64,000 bases of DNA from Tolypeutes matacus (taxonomy: Eukaryota > Chordata > Mammalia > Cingulata > Chlamyphoridae), in NCBI GenBank assembly GCA_026826555.1, contig JAKSZT010054335.1:9161790-9225789 (forward strand), in the 5' to 3' direction. The notes under the pieces were generated by a model. It worked only from the letters and a program-made list of their open reading frames with translations. It made no database searches and was not told the origin of the DNA. Every line of letters begins with the position of its first letter. Position 1 is the first letter of the stretch. Shown here one piece after another: positions 12,405 to 23,397 of this stretch. The position numbers and the translations under genes were made by a program.

Positions 12405-12600
12405 AATCCATGGAACTGAGCCCTAAGTTAAACCATGGACTGTAGTTACTAGTACAAATTGTAAAAATGTGCTTTCATCAGTGGTAGCAAATGTGCACAT
12501 CAATGCAAGGTGTTGGTAATAGGATGGTGTAGGGGAATCCTGTATTTTACGCATGACTGTTCTGTAAACCCACAGATTCTGTAATTAAAAAAAAGGAAAT
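12405..12600 (+). mobile_element. L1-type 3' end
   Basis: The segment runs 'accatggactgtagttact', then 'gcaaggtgttggtaatagga', then 'cctgtattttacgcatgact', and ends in 'ctgtaattaaaaaaaa'. This is the layout of the terminal 3'UTR of a xenarthran or old mammalian L1 with its poly-A tail near 12580-12600. It is heavily 5'-truncated. Confidence 0.6.
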
Positions 12601-14088
12601 TGGATTTTCCATGGCATGGAAACAGAAAGGGAAGGCCACCGCTCTTTTCCCCAGTCCACACCAGGGCCAGTGGTCCGTGGCCGGGTTTGTAGGAAGAGCC
12701 CTGTGTGTGTGTGGGGGGCGTGCATGGGAGCAGGACCTCTTCCCGGCACCCGTGGCCCCTGCGCACTCTCCAGGGTGACTTTCACCTGCAAGGACTGCAG
12801 GCAGCCTCCTCCCCGCAGGAGTGATGTTGGGGGGCCTTAGGGCTGGGCCTGGGAATCAGGCAGCTGCGGCCCCTTTTACAGACGCACCTGTGAGCTGGGA
12901 GTAAGGCTCAGTCAGTGTGGACTGGCCACTTTCCTACCAAAGCTCGCCCACGACGTGAGCAGATGGCCTTCCCACCTGTATGTTTCCGACAACCTGAGTG
13001 GCCTCTGTTTCTATGGTGGAGCCCAGGGGAGTGCCCCGAGCATCGGACCTTGTGGGCTGGCCACGCAGGAGAAGGTCGAGCAAGCGCAGACTCGATGCGA
13101 AGGGGGAAAGGGAAGGAGGAGGTGTTCTGGAAGCGGTGCTGAGTTTGGGGAGGCGAGAGGAGGCTGGTCCAGTCTGGGTGCCGTGGCATCTGTGACGGTC
13201 CCAACTTCCCTCACGCCCATGCTTGAAGCGTCCGGAAGCCACGGCTTTATCTGGGCAGCTGTGCCCTCCCAGTCCCCACTCGCCAGGCTTTCTCCTGGTC
13301 CTCCTGGGGGAGGAGGCGGCAGGTGCTCTGTGCCACCTGGAACAGCGAGAGGCTCTTTCCCTCGACCCTGCTGTCCCCAAGCATCCCCCATGCCACCCTG
13401 ACCCTCCTTTCGGGCCATCCCGGCCTCCCGCTTGTGGGGACCGTGTCCTATGCTGGCAGAGACATCTCTAGCCCTGGGCAGGGGCTCCTGTGCCCCGTTT
13501 TCCCCGGATGCTCTGGGGGACTTTGGGTGGCCTGTAAAGCGGGGACGGTGCCAACAGCCACAGTGACGTCCACGTAAGATGAGGGTCCACTGGGCTGGGA
13601 CAGCCTGGCATTCCCTGTTACCAGTGCTATCACGGGCTTTACTGCACGTGGGAGGGGGCGTCCCGCCTCAGCCGTGGAGGGGCTTGAAGAGGTTCTGGTC
13701 ACCTCCCTTGAACATGGGAGACCAGGGGCGGGGGGAACACGTCTACTGAAAACCCCTCCTTTCTGGAAAACGTCTTGTGGACCTGTGGGCAGATGGATGG
13801 TAGCTCCCTGCCACCCCAGGAATAACCCCCAGCTTCCTCAATGCAGGCACCAGGCCCAACACGGGCCCCTCCCAGGGTGCCCCGAGAGCCCCCCTCCCAC
13901 TGTTCCCACAGGCGCCGGCCGTCTCCGCTGCCCCTGATGCGTGGCACGCTCACGCTCTGCCCACCCGGCTGTGCCCGCTTTGCTTCACTTCCCGGTCGCC
14001 TCTCAGTGACGCCTCCCCTCTCTCAGCTTCAGGACAAACCCCACAGTTACCTGGCTACCATGTCATCCCTGGGCCTGTGCAGCGGCTA

Positions 14089-14270
14089 CTGTGTGTGTGC
14101 GTGTGCACAGCGGTTGTGTGTGCACACGTCGGTGTGTGTGCCTACGTGTGCAGAGTGGTTACTGTGTGTGCACACAGTTGTGTGTGATCTGTCTGCACAG
14201 CGGCTGCTGTGCGTGTGCACACGTCTGTGCGTGTACCTGTGTGCACATGCAGTCGTGTGTGCGCATGGGC
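14089..14270. repeat. TG/CA-rich alternating purine-pyrimidine tract
   Basis: Imperfect (TG)n blocks alternate with 'gcacac' and 'gtgcac' segments, giving a loosely periodic tract. Cysteine- and valine-rich frames across it come from the TGTG repeat and are not genes. Long alternating purine-pyrimidine DNA can adopt Z-form under supercoiling. Confidence 0.8.
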
Positions 14271-14394
14271 ACTGGACTCACTCCTGCCTCCTTCCAAGCT
14301 GCAGTGGGGCACGGGTTCTAAAGTCCACCTCGAGACCTCACGTGGCTTTTACTGCTCCAGGAAGGCCTCGCACCTGCCCTCCCAGGTGGCGTCA

Positions 14395-14475
14395 TCGTCC
14401 CGTTTTCAGGTGAGGGAGCTGAGGCTACAAGGACCATCTCACCCAAGCCCAGGCCGCCCCGTGAGTCAGTGTGAC
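14395..14475 (-). repeat. MIR SINE fragment (antisense)
   Basis: The segment 'cccgttttcaggtgagg' followed by 'gagctgaggctacaagg' matches the antisense MIR core pattern. It is short and diverged. Confidence 0.45.
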
Positions 14476-16449
14476 CTGAATGCCCTTCAGCTGACACCGC
14501 GCGGTCGATTCAGGCCCCGAGAGGCTAAAGACGCCCTCTGCATGGGACGCTGCCCTCGGCGGCCTGCGCACCTGCACCGGCCCTGGCGCCTCCTGCTGCC
14601 TTTGCCTGCCGTGTCCAGCTGTCCAACAGCTCCCCAAACGGCAGGAGCCAGCACAAGCGTCACCTCCTCTGGCGGCCTCACCTCCTTTCCCTTCTCTCCC
14701 AATCCCTCCGGAAAAATGGGGGGCTTCCTTCCCAGGGCCCTTGGCTGTCCCTGCAGGCACCTGCGGGTCTGGGCTGCCTTGAAGATGCAGCATCTGCATC
14801 TTTTTACATCTCGGGCATGTGCGACTGAGGAGGTGGAGCAACAGCACATGCCGTCCCGGCTTGCTGGCCACAAGCTCCTTTCGGGGAGAGGCCAGAGGTG
14901 CCCTGGCAGGCAGCACAGAGGGTTCTGGGGAGACCAGCCAACCTCCCTCCTGGGGACAACTGTGGGGCCCGCTGCAGTCTGCAGGCAGGTGCCCGCCTGG
15001 CTGTGTGGCAGGTCAGCTGTGGCCTGAGGTCAAGGCCATTCCGTCCGGCTCCACTTCTCTGGGCCCCACACTGAGGGTCAGAGCTTGGCCTGGGCACGGA
15101 CAGCTGTGGGCTTCTGCTCTGGAGAGGGCCTCTGGGCCTCGGGAAGGCTCGCTGAGCGTGGGGTGGGCTTGGCTGCCTCTGAAATCCTTGGGACCACCTG
15201 GGGAAGTCAAGAGCAGTGCTGCGGCCCTACTTCAGAAGCTTCCGGGCTGCTCAGGGTACCTCAGCTGCTGCAGGGACAGGAAGCAATGTTTTCAGAGTTT
15301 TACCCCCAAAACCTCAGAAACTTTTTGATGATGCCTTAAATGTCAAGTATATTGTTGAAAGGAGAGAGAGGAAAAAAAGAAAAACCAGGTATTACCTTTG
15401 TTACCGAGATGGCAGGAGATACTCAGTGATGTTCCAGGAAGTCACACTGCCGCAACAACAGCGGCCCTGCCTGGGGCCACGCCCTGCGGCCGCCGCGTCC
15501 ACACTGGGTACGCCTGCACCCTCTCCCCTCTCCCCGTGTGCGGGGCAAGAGCCCCCCGAGGGGGCCTGGGTGCTGGGAGAGGACGGCAGAGTCCACTGGG
15601 GGCGTCTGGTAAGAAGCAAGTCTAACTGGAAGACTCTCTGGGGAAGACACTACACAGGGTTCAGGCAGTTGTTTTGGAAATTTAGGTTTAAAAAACATAG
15701 TTGAAGGAAAGCATTTAAAAATTTTGTTTTTTTGCCTAAATGATTCTGTGCACATGGCTGACAATCTCTAGATAGTTGCAGACTTTGGACCTGGGAGGGG
15801 CCCTAGGGGTCACCTTGGCTCCACATGGCGACACCACTGATGGCACAGGGTCCAGGGCCCCAGACCCGCCGGCCCCAAGGCCACCCCTTGTGGCGGCCTC
15901 ACCCGTCCCCTCTCCCCCCTACTTTCCACGTGGGCTAGCACCTCCAGGGCGGGCATCGTGCACAGAATAAGCACCTGGCCCTGTGGGGAGCCAAGAGGCC
16001 CACAGCCTGGCTGCTCCAAACAGGGCGCTGCTGTCTGCGTGCACCTCTCCCCCCGTCCGGTCACCCCAACAGCCTACCTGCGCCTCCACTAGGCTATGCT
16101 GTGGGCGACTCGACACGCAGCAGAGCTTCACAGAGCCAGACTGCCTGCCCCCTCCATCCACCCGAATCTGCAGTCACTCTTGGCTGCTATTTCCTACCAT
16201 GTAGCTAACCACCCATCCGTCAGCACGTGCTACGGGCTGCACCTGAAAGAGGAAATCCTACATCTGACCACCATCGCCCAGGCCGCCGTCCCCTCCCTCT
16301 GTGTGTGGCTGTGCAGGGCCCACGCCCACCCCCACCCCAGGGCCTCCCCCCGCCCTCTGCGTGGCTGGCTCTGCCTTTGCCACCCCTTGGAGAGCCCTTG
16401 CTCCCCGCCTTCCCAGGGGTCTGCCCCTCCCCACTATGGTCACAGCACT

Positions 16450-16610
16450 TTCTTTTTTGCTTTGTTTTGATAGCATCACCTCCCAATGCTCTCACCCACT
16501 TCCTTGCCCACCTGTGTCCCGCCTGGCTTCCTTCATGGAAGTGTAACCCCCAGGGCACAGGGACTTGTGTCTGCCACATGGTAGGAGCTCAACTACTATT
16601 CATCGATAAA
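16450..16610 (+). repeat. L2 LINE 3' end
   Basis: The segment includes 'ggaagtgtaacccccagggc', 'cagggacttgtgtctgcc' and 'acatggtaggagctcaa'. These follow the L2 3' end order of a 'gcagggactttgtctg' block and then 'cacatagtaggtgctcaataaa'. The copy is old and truncated, and it abuts the CpG island. Confidence 0.6.
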
Positions 16611-16620
16611 ACCCTGGCTC

Positions 16621-17040
16621 ACACGCGAGCCGCGTCCTGCCCCTTCCATGCCAGAGGCGGCTGCACGCGCCAGCAAAGCCGCTGAGGACGTCCCGGCTTT
16701 GAAGTGGCTTCTCCCACCTCCTCACTGCGCACCCCAAGTGCCTGCGCCCCCGCGTGGGGGCTCCCGGGCCCCGCTGCGCTCCAGCCGCCGCGCGTGCCGC
16801 CCCCCAAGCAGGCTTTTTAACCCCCCTTTCCACGTGAGGGAACCGACGCTCAGCGAAGGGCAGCGGCAGTCCGGGAGGCGAGTCCTCACCCCGAAACCCG
16901 CTCCTCGGAGCCCCCAGTGCAGCGCCCGCTTTGAAGGCGCCTGCTCTCTTCGGCCCCTTGTTCTAAGCGACGCCTCGTGCTCGTGCCAGGACCCGGAGTC
17001 TGTGGAGCCGGTCCGAGGTTCCAAGCGCGTTTGGGTCGGA
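16621..17040. promoter_or_regulatory. Orphan CpG island core
   Basis: I counted 46 CpG dinucleotides in these 420 bases. At roughly two-thirds GC this is about the number expected by chance, in a mammalian genome where CpG is normally strongly depleted. CpG density rises again at about 17281-17405 after an AT-rich gap at 17041-17130. Such islands usually mark unmethylated promoters or enhancers. No TATA box, recognisable first exon or coding motif was found on either strand. A MIR-like scrap at about 16822-16880 lies inside. It could serve an unannotated noncoding RNA, a distal promoter or an enhancer. Confidence 0.6.
16822..16880 (-). repeat. Possible MIR scrap inside the CpG island
   Basis: The run 'ccacgtgagggaaccgacgctcagcgaagg' has the spacing of the antisense MIR core 'cagatgaggaaactgaggctcagagagg', with CpGs where the consensus has CA or TG. 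It is weak and short. Confidence 0.35.
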
Positions 17041-19287
17041 GTATTAATTTCGTGTTGGGATACTAATTTTGTCTTGATTTTAAAGTAGACTTTTAAGGTT
17101 TTGCTTTGGCTCTTCTCCTCTGCTTTCCCGGCATGGCTTTGCTGTCACCCCTCAATGCGATGATTTAACAAGTCGTAGTGCTCGTCAAGGATTCCACTGG
17201 GGTCAGAGGTTACCCGAAAGCCCTCTGCAGCCACCGCCTTATCTGCTCGGCCGGGAGGGTGCGAGGCTGTGGCCTGAGCTCTCCCCAGCACCCTCTTTCC
17301 TGATGAAGGCGGCGCCAGGGCCCCCGGATTCCCACGCCGGCTCTTGCAGCGTTTTCCCGGACGGCCCATGACCACTAAGCCGTTTTCGCCAACGGTGCGC
17401 GGCCCCCCAGGAGGCCCTGCCCTCTGGCCTCTCTTGCTCCTACTCTTTCCGCAGAGAAAATGGCCTCTGCGGTCCTGGTTTCCTCAGAAGCTAATTTCCC
17501 TGACCTGCGGGCTGATGGTCAGTTAATCAGTTAAAGGCAAAGAGACTACGGAGCTAAAAGGCAAACAGGTGAAGATGTTTCTGGTTGACAAGGGAGAAGG
17601 CCGGTAAGGGTTGAAGTAGGTAACTGGACTTGCTGTCACCACCGCGACCTCTCTGCAGGGCCGAGGCACCCGGACACCTGAGAAGGGGCCTCCGTCTGAT
17701 GAGGGCCACAGTCGCCAGGCCAGGCCGGCCGCTCGGGCGCTCGCCCCTCTGCAGCTTCCCTGCCTTGTCTGGAAGCCAGCTGGGTGGCAAGTGGGTCCTT
17801 GCATGTTGACATTTCACACCTGGCTTCTCCACACCTGCCCTCGCTCCTGAGCTCCCTGTTGGGGTGCGTGGCCTCACCATCTGCCCCGCCCCTTCCTGCC
17901 TAGAAGCTTCTGAGGCACTCTCCCTGTGGCATCCCCCCACTGCCTCCTCTCCATCCCCACGCCTTGCCCCAGGGCACTGCAGCAGCCTCTGGGTGGTTTC
18001 GTGCATGTCAGAGTAATCCTAAACACGGTCTAGTCGTTAGCCCTCTCCACCACCTCCGCAGCCTTTCAGGTTTGTCCTCCGTCCACCCTCTCCTTGCTAC
18101 GCTTCTCCCTCAGCCACCCCAACCTTACCAGCTCCCTCGGAAGCCATCGCCTCTGTGAAGCCTTCAGTTCTCCTGAAAAGTGGCTGCTCTCTTCTCTGTG
18201 CCTGTCAGCACCTGCTCTGGCCCCTCGTCTGCCCCGTGTTCTCATGGCCCCCCTCACTGCTTGGAAACGGCCACAGGAATGGCCGCTGGGAGTACACGGC
18301 CGCTGGGAGTGGACAGCCGCCTTTGGCGCCCTGCTGGAGCCCCTGATCTCCACTGGCAAGGGTGATGGGCTTCTCCGGAAACAGCTGCTTCAAAGCAAGC
18401 AGCAGATGAGTTGGGGTGAAGCTAGGCTATGCCAGACTGTTCCTTAGGTGCCCTTCCAGCACCCGTCAGGGTGGGGCAGCTGAAAGCAGGGTGTGGTCCT
18501 GCCCCACGAGTCCCTTTCTCAGGCTTGCCCTGGGTGCTTGTCACTCTTTCCTCCGGGAGCCTTTCTCTGATGCTGAAGACTCTGCTGTCGCTCTGGAGTC
18601 TCCGCAGAGGGGCGCCTGGCCTGTGTTTCCCAGAAGCCCTTGCCTTGGTCCAGTGGCCTTGGCCCGTGCCGTCCTCTCACTGGTCCTGGCCACCAGGGTC
18701 CAGCCTCGAAGCCCTTTCACACCAAGGCAGGACAGAGAAGTGTGGAGGTGGCTGCCAGGCTCTCGCAGTGGCCCGTTTTCTGGTGCTAAATCAACAGAAA
18801 TTCAGATGTGGACTTGCTGTTGTCAACTGATTAAACAAGAGGCTTTGCAGAGCTACTGCCACGTGCCTGTCTCATGCCTGGTTTACAGAGGGAGAAACTG
18901 AGTCACGCCAAAGATATTGCACTCAGTGCAGAACCGAACACATGGCGGAGCCATGGGGCCTAGCTGCCTGAGCAAAGGGGAAGAGCCGCCTGTGCTTGCA
19001 GGATTCTCAGGCTTCGGCCCCTGGGAAGGGCTCCTGCACAGGCTCTGGGTACACAGCTGAGGGAAAGAGCAGGGGCTGTCTTCCCAGCAGCGCTGCTCCG
19101 AGTTTCCACAACAACGAGGCCTCGCCCTCCTTGTGGCCCTGGAGCCTGTCTCCCTCTTGCTGTGCCTGGGAGAAGTCGGAAGAGGCCCCTCAAGGGGATG
19201 GCCTCAGGGAGCCCTCAGGGATCCCCCATGAGCTGGGGCACTGGGGGCAGGGCCAGGCAGCTGGGGGTGCATGGCAGGGGTGGAAGG
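17041..19287. other. Unassigned sequence with weak L2-like and MIR-like scraps
   Basis: No exon is recognisable. A C/T-rich part around 18060-18190 ('cgcctctgtgaagccttcag') resembles the L2 3' half. The (second) CpG-rich patch at about 17281-17405 belongs to the island described separately. The rest shows nothing that I can name. Confidence 0.4.
18865..18920 (-). repeat. MIR SINE fragment (antisense)
   Basis: The segment 'ggtttacagagggagaaact' followed by 'gagtcacgcc' fits the antisense MIR core. Limits are approximate. Confidence 0.45.
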
Positions 19288-19522
19288 GGACAGAGCAGAA
19301 GTGGAGGGGTGCAGAGCAGGGCAGGGGTGGAGGGGGGTAGAGTAGGGGTGGAGGGGGAAGAGCAGGGGTGGAGGGGGCAGAGCAGGTGGAAGGGGGCAGA
19401 GCAGGGGTGGAGGGGGGCAGAGCAGGTGGAAGGGGGCAGAGCAGGGGTGGAGGGGGGCAGAGCAGGTATGGGGGGTTAAAACAGAGCAGGGGTGGAGGGG
19501 GCAGTGCAGGGGTGAGGGGGAT
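19288..19522. repeat. G-rich minisatellite
   Basis: About a dozen copies of a 19-22 bp unit of the type 'gcagagcaggggtggagggg' lie head to tail. In the middle, a short unit (gcaggtggaagg) alternates with a longer one, giving a higher-order period of about 38-40 bp. The G-rich strand has many closely spaced runs of four or more G, so G-quadruplex formation is possible. The open frames (Gly/Glu/Arg/Ala-rich on one strand, Pro/Leu-rich on the other) are repeat artefacts. Confidence 0.9.
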
Positions 19523-19996
19523 GAAAAATGCGGGTACCATTTGCAGAAATAGTACTTGAGAATTGGGAAATACTGCCCAGGAGTTGCTTCTGGAAGTGAG
19601 CGGCGAAGCGATCGCGCCCTTTTAGCTGCGGCATAGTGTTTGGTGTACAAATAGCACTCAGGACTACGGTGGTGGGTCCTTAGAAATAGAAAGAGAAATT
19701 GCCTTGGAATTTTGTGGCCTCAAGACACGTTTTCTTTAAAATTCGCTTCTGAACCTGCACTGCCAGTCTCCCGCAGAAAGCTGGGCTTCCCGTCAGCTCT
19801 GAAGTCGAGGCCCCCTGAGCGAGTGTGGTCGTGTGAGACAGAAGACGTGGGCGATGGCCCCGGAGACGCAGCAGCATCAGGAGCGCAGACTGCTGCGGCC
19901 GTGGCGGGAAGCCACCCCGTGTCTCTATCGAAATTTTACTCAGAACCTTTTAATAGTGATCTTGACAGCAGTTTAAGTCAATCACAACTTACTCTT

Positions 19997-20174
19997 TTTT
20001 TTTTAAAGATTTTATTTATTTATTCATTTATCCCCCCCTTGCTGCTTGTGCTCTCTGGGTCAGCTAACCACGCCGTGCGGGCGGGCCTGCCCTCACCAGG
20101 AGGCCCCGGGAACCGACCCCGGGGCCTCCCATATGGTAAACAGGAGCCCCACTGATTGAGCCACAGCCGCTTCC
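19997..20174 (-). mobile_element. DAS-type SINE, antisense, with a 14-bp target-site duplication
   Basis: The element begins with a poly-T run and an A/T-rich segment and ends 'gattgagccacagccgcttccc', the reverse complement of a DAS SINE head; 'gaaccgacccc' corresponds to box B. The 14 bases 'cacaacttactctt' occur immediately on both sides (19983-19996 and 20175-20188) without a mismatch. That is the target-site duplication of L1-type insertion. The intact duplication suggests a comparatively young copy. Confidence 0.9.
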
Positions 20175-20188
20175 CACAACTTACTCTT

Positions 20189-21239
20189 AAGACTTCTGAT
20201 TTAGCCCATTTATTTATGAGAAGTGACCATAAATTATCGAACTAGCCAATGGAATATATGTTTTCTATAAAGCATAAACATGAATTTCATTTTGACCTGA
20301 TAAAAGGTTGAATTAACAAATTTTTCTCTAAGCAGGGCAAGAATGTTGAAGAAAAGAAAGTGATTTTTCTCCTGAATAATTCTTAGTAAATCAGACAACA
20401 AAACCAGCAAACCCGACTGAACTAAGCCTCGAGCCCCTCTCCAGATTCTGGCCCGGGTGTTTAGACCGTGTGGGTGAGTTTTGACACTCTGTGACCTGAT
20501 TTTCCCCCGTTTCATGGCTTGGATATTGTCTTTCGAACACGTCATGTTCAAGGAAGGTCTGAATGAGTTTGCTTTGCTTTTACAGAGCCGGCAATCGAAC
20601 TGGCTCACGGGCAAAACAGAGGCCTGGGAAGACAATATACCTTCCTTCCTGAGGCAGATATTTCAGGATTGGGGAAGCAAGGTTTCCTGTGTTCTCACAA
20701 GGGTTGAGATAAAGAAACTTCAGGGCAGTTTCAGAAAGAATTCAGCCAGCAACGAGCAGAGCCTCGTTCTACAATGAAAGGCCCTTCCAGAGGCCTGTGG
20801 GTGGACAGGATGTGATGTGGGGAGGGCTCTGAAGCCGGAAGAGCAGGTTCGCAGGGCTCCCTCCTGCCCCCCCCCAAAAAAAAGCAGCCCTTGACGAGTT
20901 GCGGGCTCCATCTTACACCAGAGGAGCAGCAGTGATCGTGCACCCACGAATGTTTACTCAGTTTGCGTTATATTTCCCCCTTGTGTGTCTGGGCAACAAA
21001 AAGCAAAATCAAGAAGTAGATAGAATTTGCCTTCAGTGTATTTCCCCATCCTCCACCCAGTTTCCCTCTTTGTGTTTCCCCACCTCCTTCCTTTTATCTG
21101 TCCTTTAGCCCAGGAGCCCTCACAGCAATGAATACAAGTAATTTGGATGATTAATTCATCCAGAGATCCTGGGGTGTGATAATTTGTGGCCTCTTCCAGG
21201 CATGTATTGGTATTAAAAGAAGTCCGTGAAAGAAAACAT
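20189..21239. other. Unassigned sequence
   Basis: I see no repeat or gene that I can name. A good splice-acceptor-like run (pyrimidine tract then 'acag') ends at about 20584 and a short open stretch follows. The downstream donor is poor and the peptide is not recognisable, so no exon is called. Confidence 0.4.
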
Positions 21240-21715
21240 CAAAAGTAAAAATAGTAATAAAATTAGTAATATAGCCCAAAGGAAGGAAAAGAATCTAATA
21301 ACATAGTAACAAAAAGTGTGTGCATCTTGGGAGGACAGGAAAAGGTGGAAAGAAAAGCAGAGGAAGTATATATGATCACTGATTGTTTTTCATCTTCCTT
21401 AGGAATCAATAGATACTATTTGATTTCTGAATGAAATAAATTGAAAATTAAGAAATTTAAGCATCTTATTTAAAATTGAAATGTAAACCACTTTTAGAAC
21501 TAAAATCCAGACTACACAGCAAAATGTAGAAAACAAAGATACCATAGATGAAGCATTACAAATGGAAAAAAAACTATGATGGAATTATGACAAACAAATG
21601 TATTGTATTAACTGTAAATGAGATAAATTCATTTATTAGAAGAAGCAATCTCAGAATGGGTCAAAGATTTAAACACAGCTCTATACTGCCTTAAAAAAAT
21701 AAGCCAAAACCAAGT
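21240..21715 (+). mobile_element. Degraded L1 LINE fragment (endonuclease-domain region of ORF2)
   Basis: The A-rich stretch contains 'gtaaatgagataaattca', then 'cagaatgggtcaaagattta', then 'acacagctctatactgcc'. This order corresponds to the early ORF2 (endonuclease) region of mammalian L1 in sense orientation. No frame is intact. The 5' limit is uncertain. Confidence 0.5.
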
Positions 21716-21964
21716 GACTCAGGATCAGAGATAGTGCTTGGCTCCCAGAAAGCTCTCTCTGATGGTGGAATTCCAGGCCCTGTGGCGTTTGGGAGGGGTG
21801 GATATTTTTGGACAAAGTGCTTTCTCAGTCTCTAAAGTCAGACCCTTGGCTGCCAGCTCTGTGTGCATCAGTGTTTGTTCAGAGGGCAGTCATTATCTCT
21901 GAGCACTTGTCTTAGTGAGCCAGGGCTTGCCTCACCAGGGTCCTGGCTTCTGAGTGGTGGGAGA

Positions 21965-22082
21965 GTTTGGCAGCCAGACCTGCCTCGGTTGGAGTGCCAG
22001 CTCTGCCACTTATCTGGTATATGACTTTGGGAAAATTACTTAAACTTTCTGCCTCAGTTACTTTATCTGTACAATATGTGTA
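21965..22082 (+). repeat. MIR SINE fragment
   Basis: A clear sense MIR: 'ccagctctgccacttatc', 'gactttgggaaaattactta' and 'ctgcctcagttactttatct' follow one another in the expected order. It abuts an old repeat that begins at about 22085. Confidence 0.8.
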
Positions 22083-22084
22083 TT

Positions 22085-22844
22085 CATTATTTCATTCATT
22101 TATTGCATCATTATTTATTGAAAGCTTACCATGAGCTAGTCTCTATTTCAGATGCTGGGGACACAAAATCTCTGTTCAAGGAGTTTATATTCCAATAGGT
22201 TGAGATAAACAAACAATAACAATCAACAAGTAAATTCATAATCTGTCAAGTGGGATAAGTGATATGAAAAAAAGTCAAGTAGGGTGATGGGAGCGAGACT
22301 GATGGTGTGTGTGAGTGTGTGTGTGCACATGGCTATTTTAGGTAGGGGGTCAAAAAAAGTCTGCCTGAGGAGGGGTCTTCAAGGTGAGAGGCGGAGGAAT
22401 CGAGCGGGCTGCATGGAAGCTGGAGGAAGACTCTAGCACAGAGGGAATGGCAGGTGCAAAGCTGAAGTAGGAGAGATGTGGCCAGACTGGAACAAGAGAA
22501 GGCAGGAGGACCTGAGGAGCCACAGCTCTGCTAGGCCACGTAAAGATCTCTCTGGCAGGAGCTCATCGGGGGGTTTTGAACGGAGCAATGGCAGCCTCTG
22601 ACTTGTGTTCAAAGGTCCCACTGGCTTCTGAGTTGAGAGTAGCCTGTATGGGCAGAAGTGGCAGCAGTGAGGCTAGCTAAGGGAAGTGATAGAGGCTTGG
22701 ACCAGAAGACAGTAAGTAGTGGTTAATTCTGGATCTGTTTTGAAAGTGGAGTTGACAAGATTTCTGATGGGTTGGATGTGGGGTGAGAAAAGGAAGGAAG
22801 TCTAGGAGGGCTCCAGGTGGTTTGGTCTGAGCCACTGCAGGAAT
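22085..22844 (+). repeat. Old mammal-wide interspersed repeat, first part
   Basis: The stretch begins with ATTCATT-type repeats and 'tattgaaagcttaccatgag', then 'gctggggacacaaaatctct' and 'aggagtttatattccaatag'. Later parts include 'gtgcaaagctgaag', 'gaacggagcaatggcag' and 'gggttggatgtggggtgaga'. I recognise this as a very common ancient mammalian repeat but cannot fix its family name without a search. The multi-unit SINE at 22855-23387 interrupts it and it resumes after 23398. It contains a (TG)n run near 22303-22326. Confidence 0.6.
22303..22326. repeat. Short (TG)n microsatellite
   Basis: An imperfect TG repeat sits inside the older interspersed repeat. It probably expanded after insertion. 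Confidence 0.75.
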
Positions 22845-22854
22845 GGCTCTGTGG

Positions 22855-23387
22855 GGAAGCAGATGTTGCTCAGGCTACTGGGCTCCCGCCTACTACATGG
22901 GATGTAGCTGGTTCGGATCCTGGTGCCTCCTAAAGAAGACAGCGAGCTGGCGTGACAGGCAGGTATGGCGAGCTGACACAACAAGATGACGCAACAAGAG
23001 ACACAAGAATTAAAAGCAAAATGAGAGACACAACAAAGCAGGGAGCAGAGGTTCCTGGTGCCCCCTAAAGAGAAAAAAAACGAGCAACAGAGTGAGCTGA
23101 CGCATCAGGCAGGCACAGCGAGCTGGCACTGCAAGATGACGCAACAGAAATGTGGAGAGGGGAAACACAATGAGAGACACGGCAAAGCAGGGAGCAGAGG
23201 TGGCTCCAGCAATTAGGCACCTCCTTCCCACATCAGAGATCCCGGGTTTGGCTCCCGGTGCCTTCTAAAAAGAAACAAGGACGATGAACAGGCACAGCAA
23301 GTGCAAACAACAAAGGAGTGGGGAGAAATAAATAAAAATAAAATAAATCTTTAAAAACAAAAAAACAAGTCTCAATTTTAAGAAAAA
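22855..23387 (+). mobile_element. Multi-unit DAS-type SINE splitting an older repeat
   Basis: The body starts 'ggaagcagatgttgctcag' and shows three tRNA-head-like endings: 'ggttcggatcctggtgcctcc' near 22912, 'aggttcctggtgccccc' near 23047, and 'gggtttggctcccggtgcc' near 23244. These are separated by 'gagctgacgcaacaagatga'-type middle segments, which occur at least twice. It ends in an A-rich tail (23320-23387). Flanking sequence 'ggctctgtgg' (22845-22854) matches 'ggctctgcgg' (23388-23397) at nine of ten positions, consistent with a single insertion of a composite SINE. Confidence 0.75.
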
Positions 23388-23397
23388 GGCTCTGCGG

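Larger units (their letters stand above)
12601..16449. other. Unassigned GC-rich sequence
   Basis: The stretch is GC-rich and gene-free as far as I can see. Open frames are numerous because stops are rare at this base composition, and most lack conserved motifs. A frame at 15216-15704 has a lysine/arginine-rich stretch near its middle and is discussed as a finding. A TG-rich tract and a MIR fragment have their own entries. Confidence 0.45.

Noticed and set aside
19162..19540. Gly/Glu-rich and Pro/Leu-rich open frames
   Set aside because: They span the G-rich minisatellite and are compositional artefacts.
20585..20680. A candidate exon after a good acceptor-like site
   Set aside because: The downstream donor is weak (AAG|gtttcc), the peptide is not recognisable, and no partner exon is visible.
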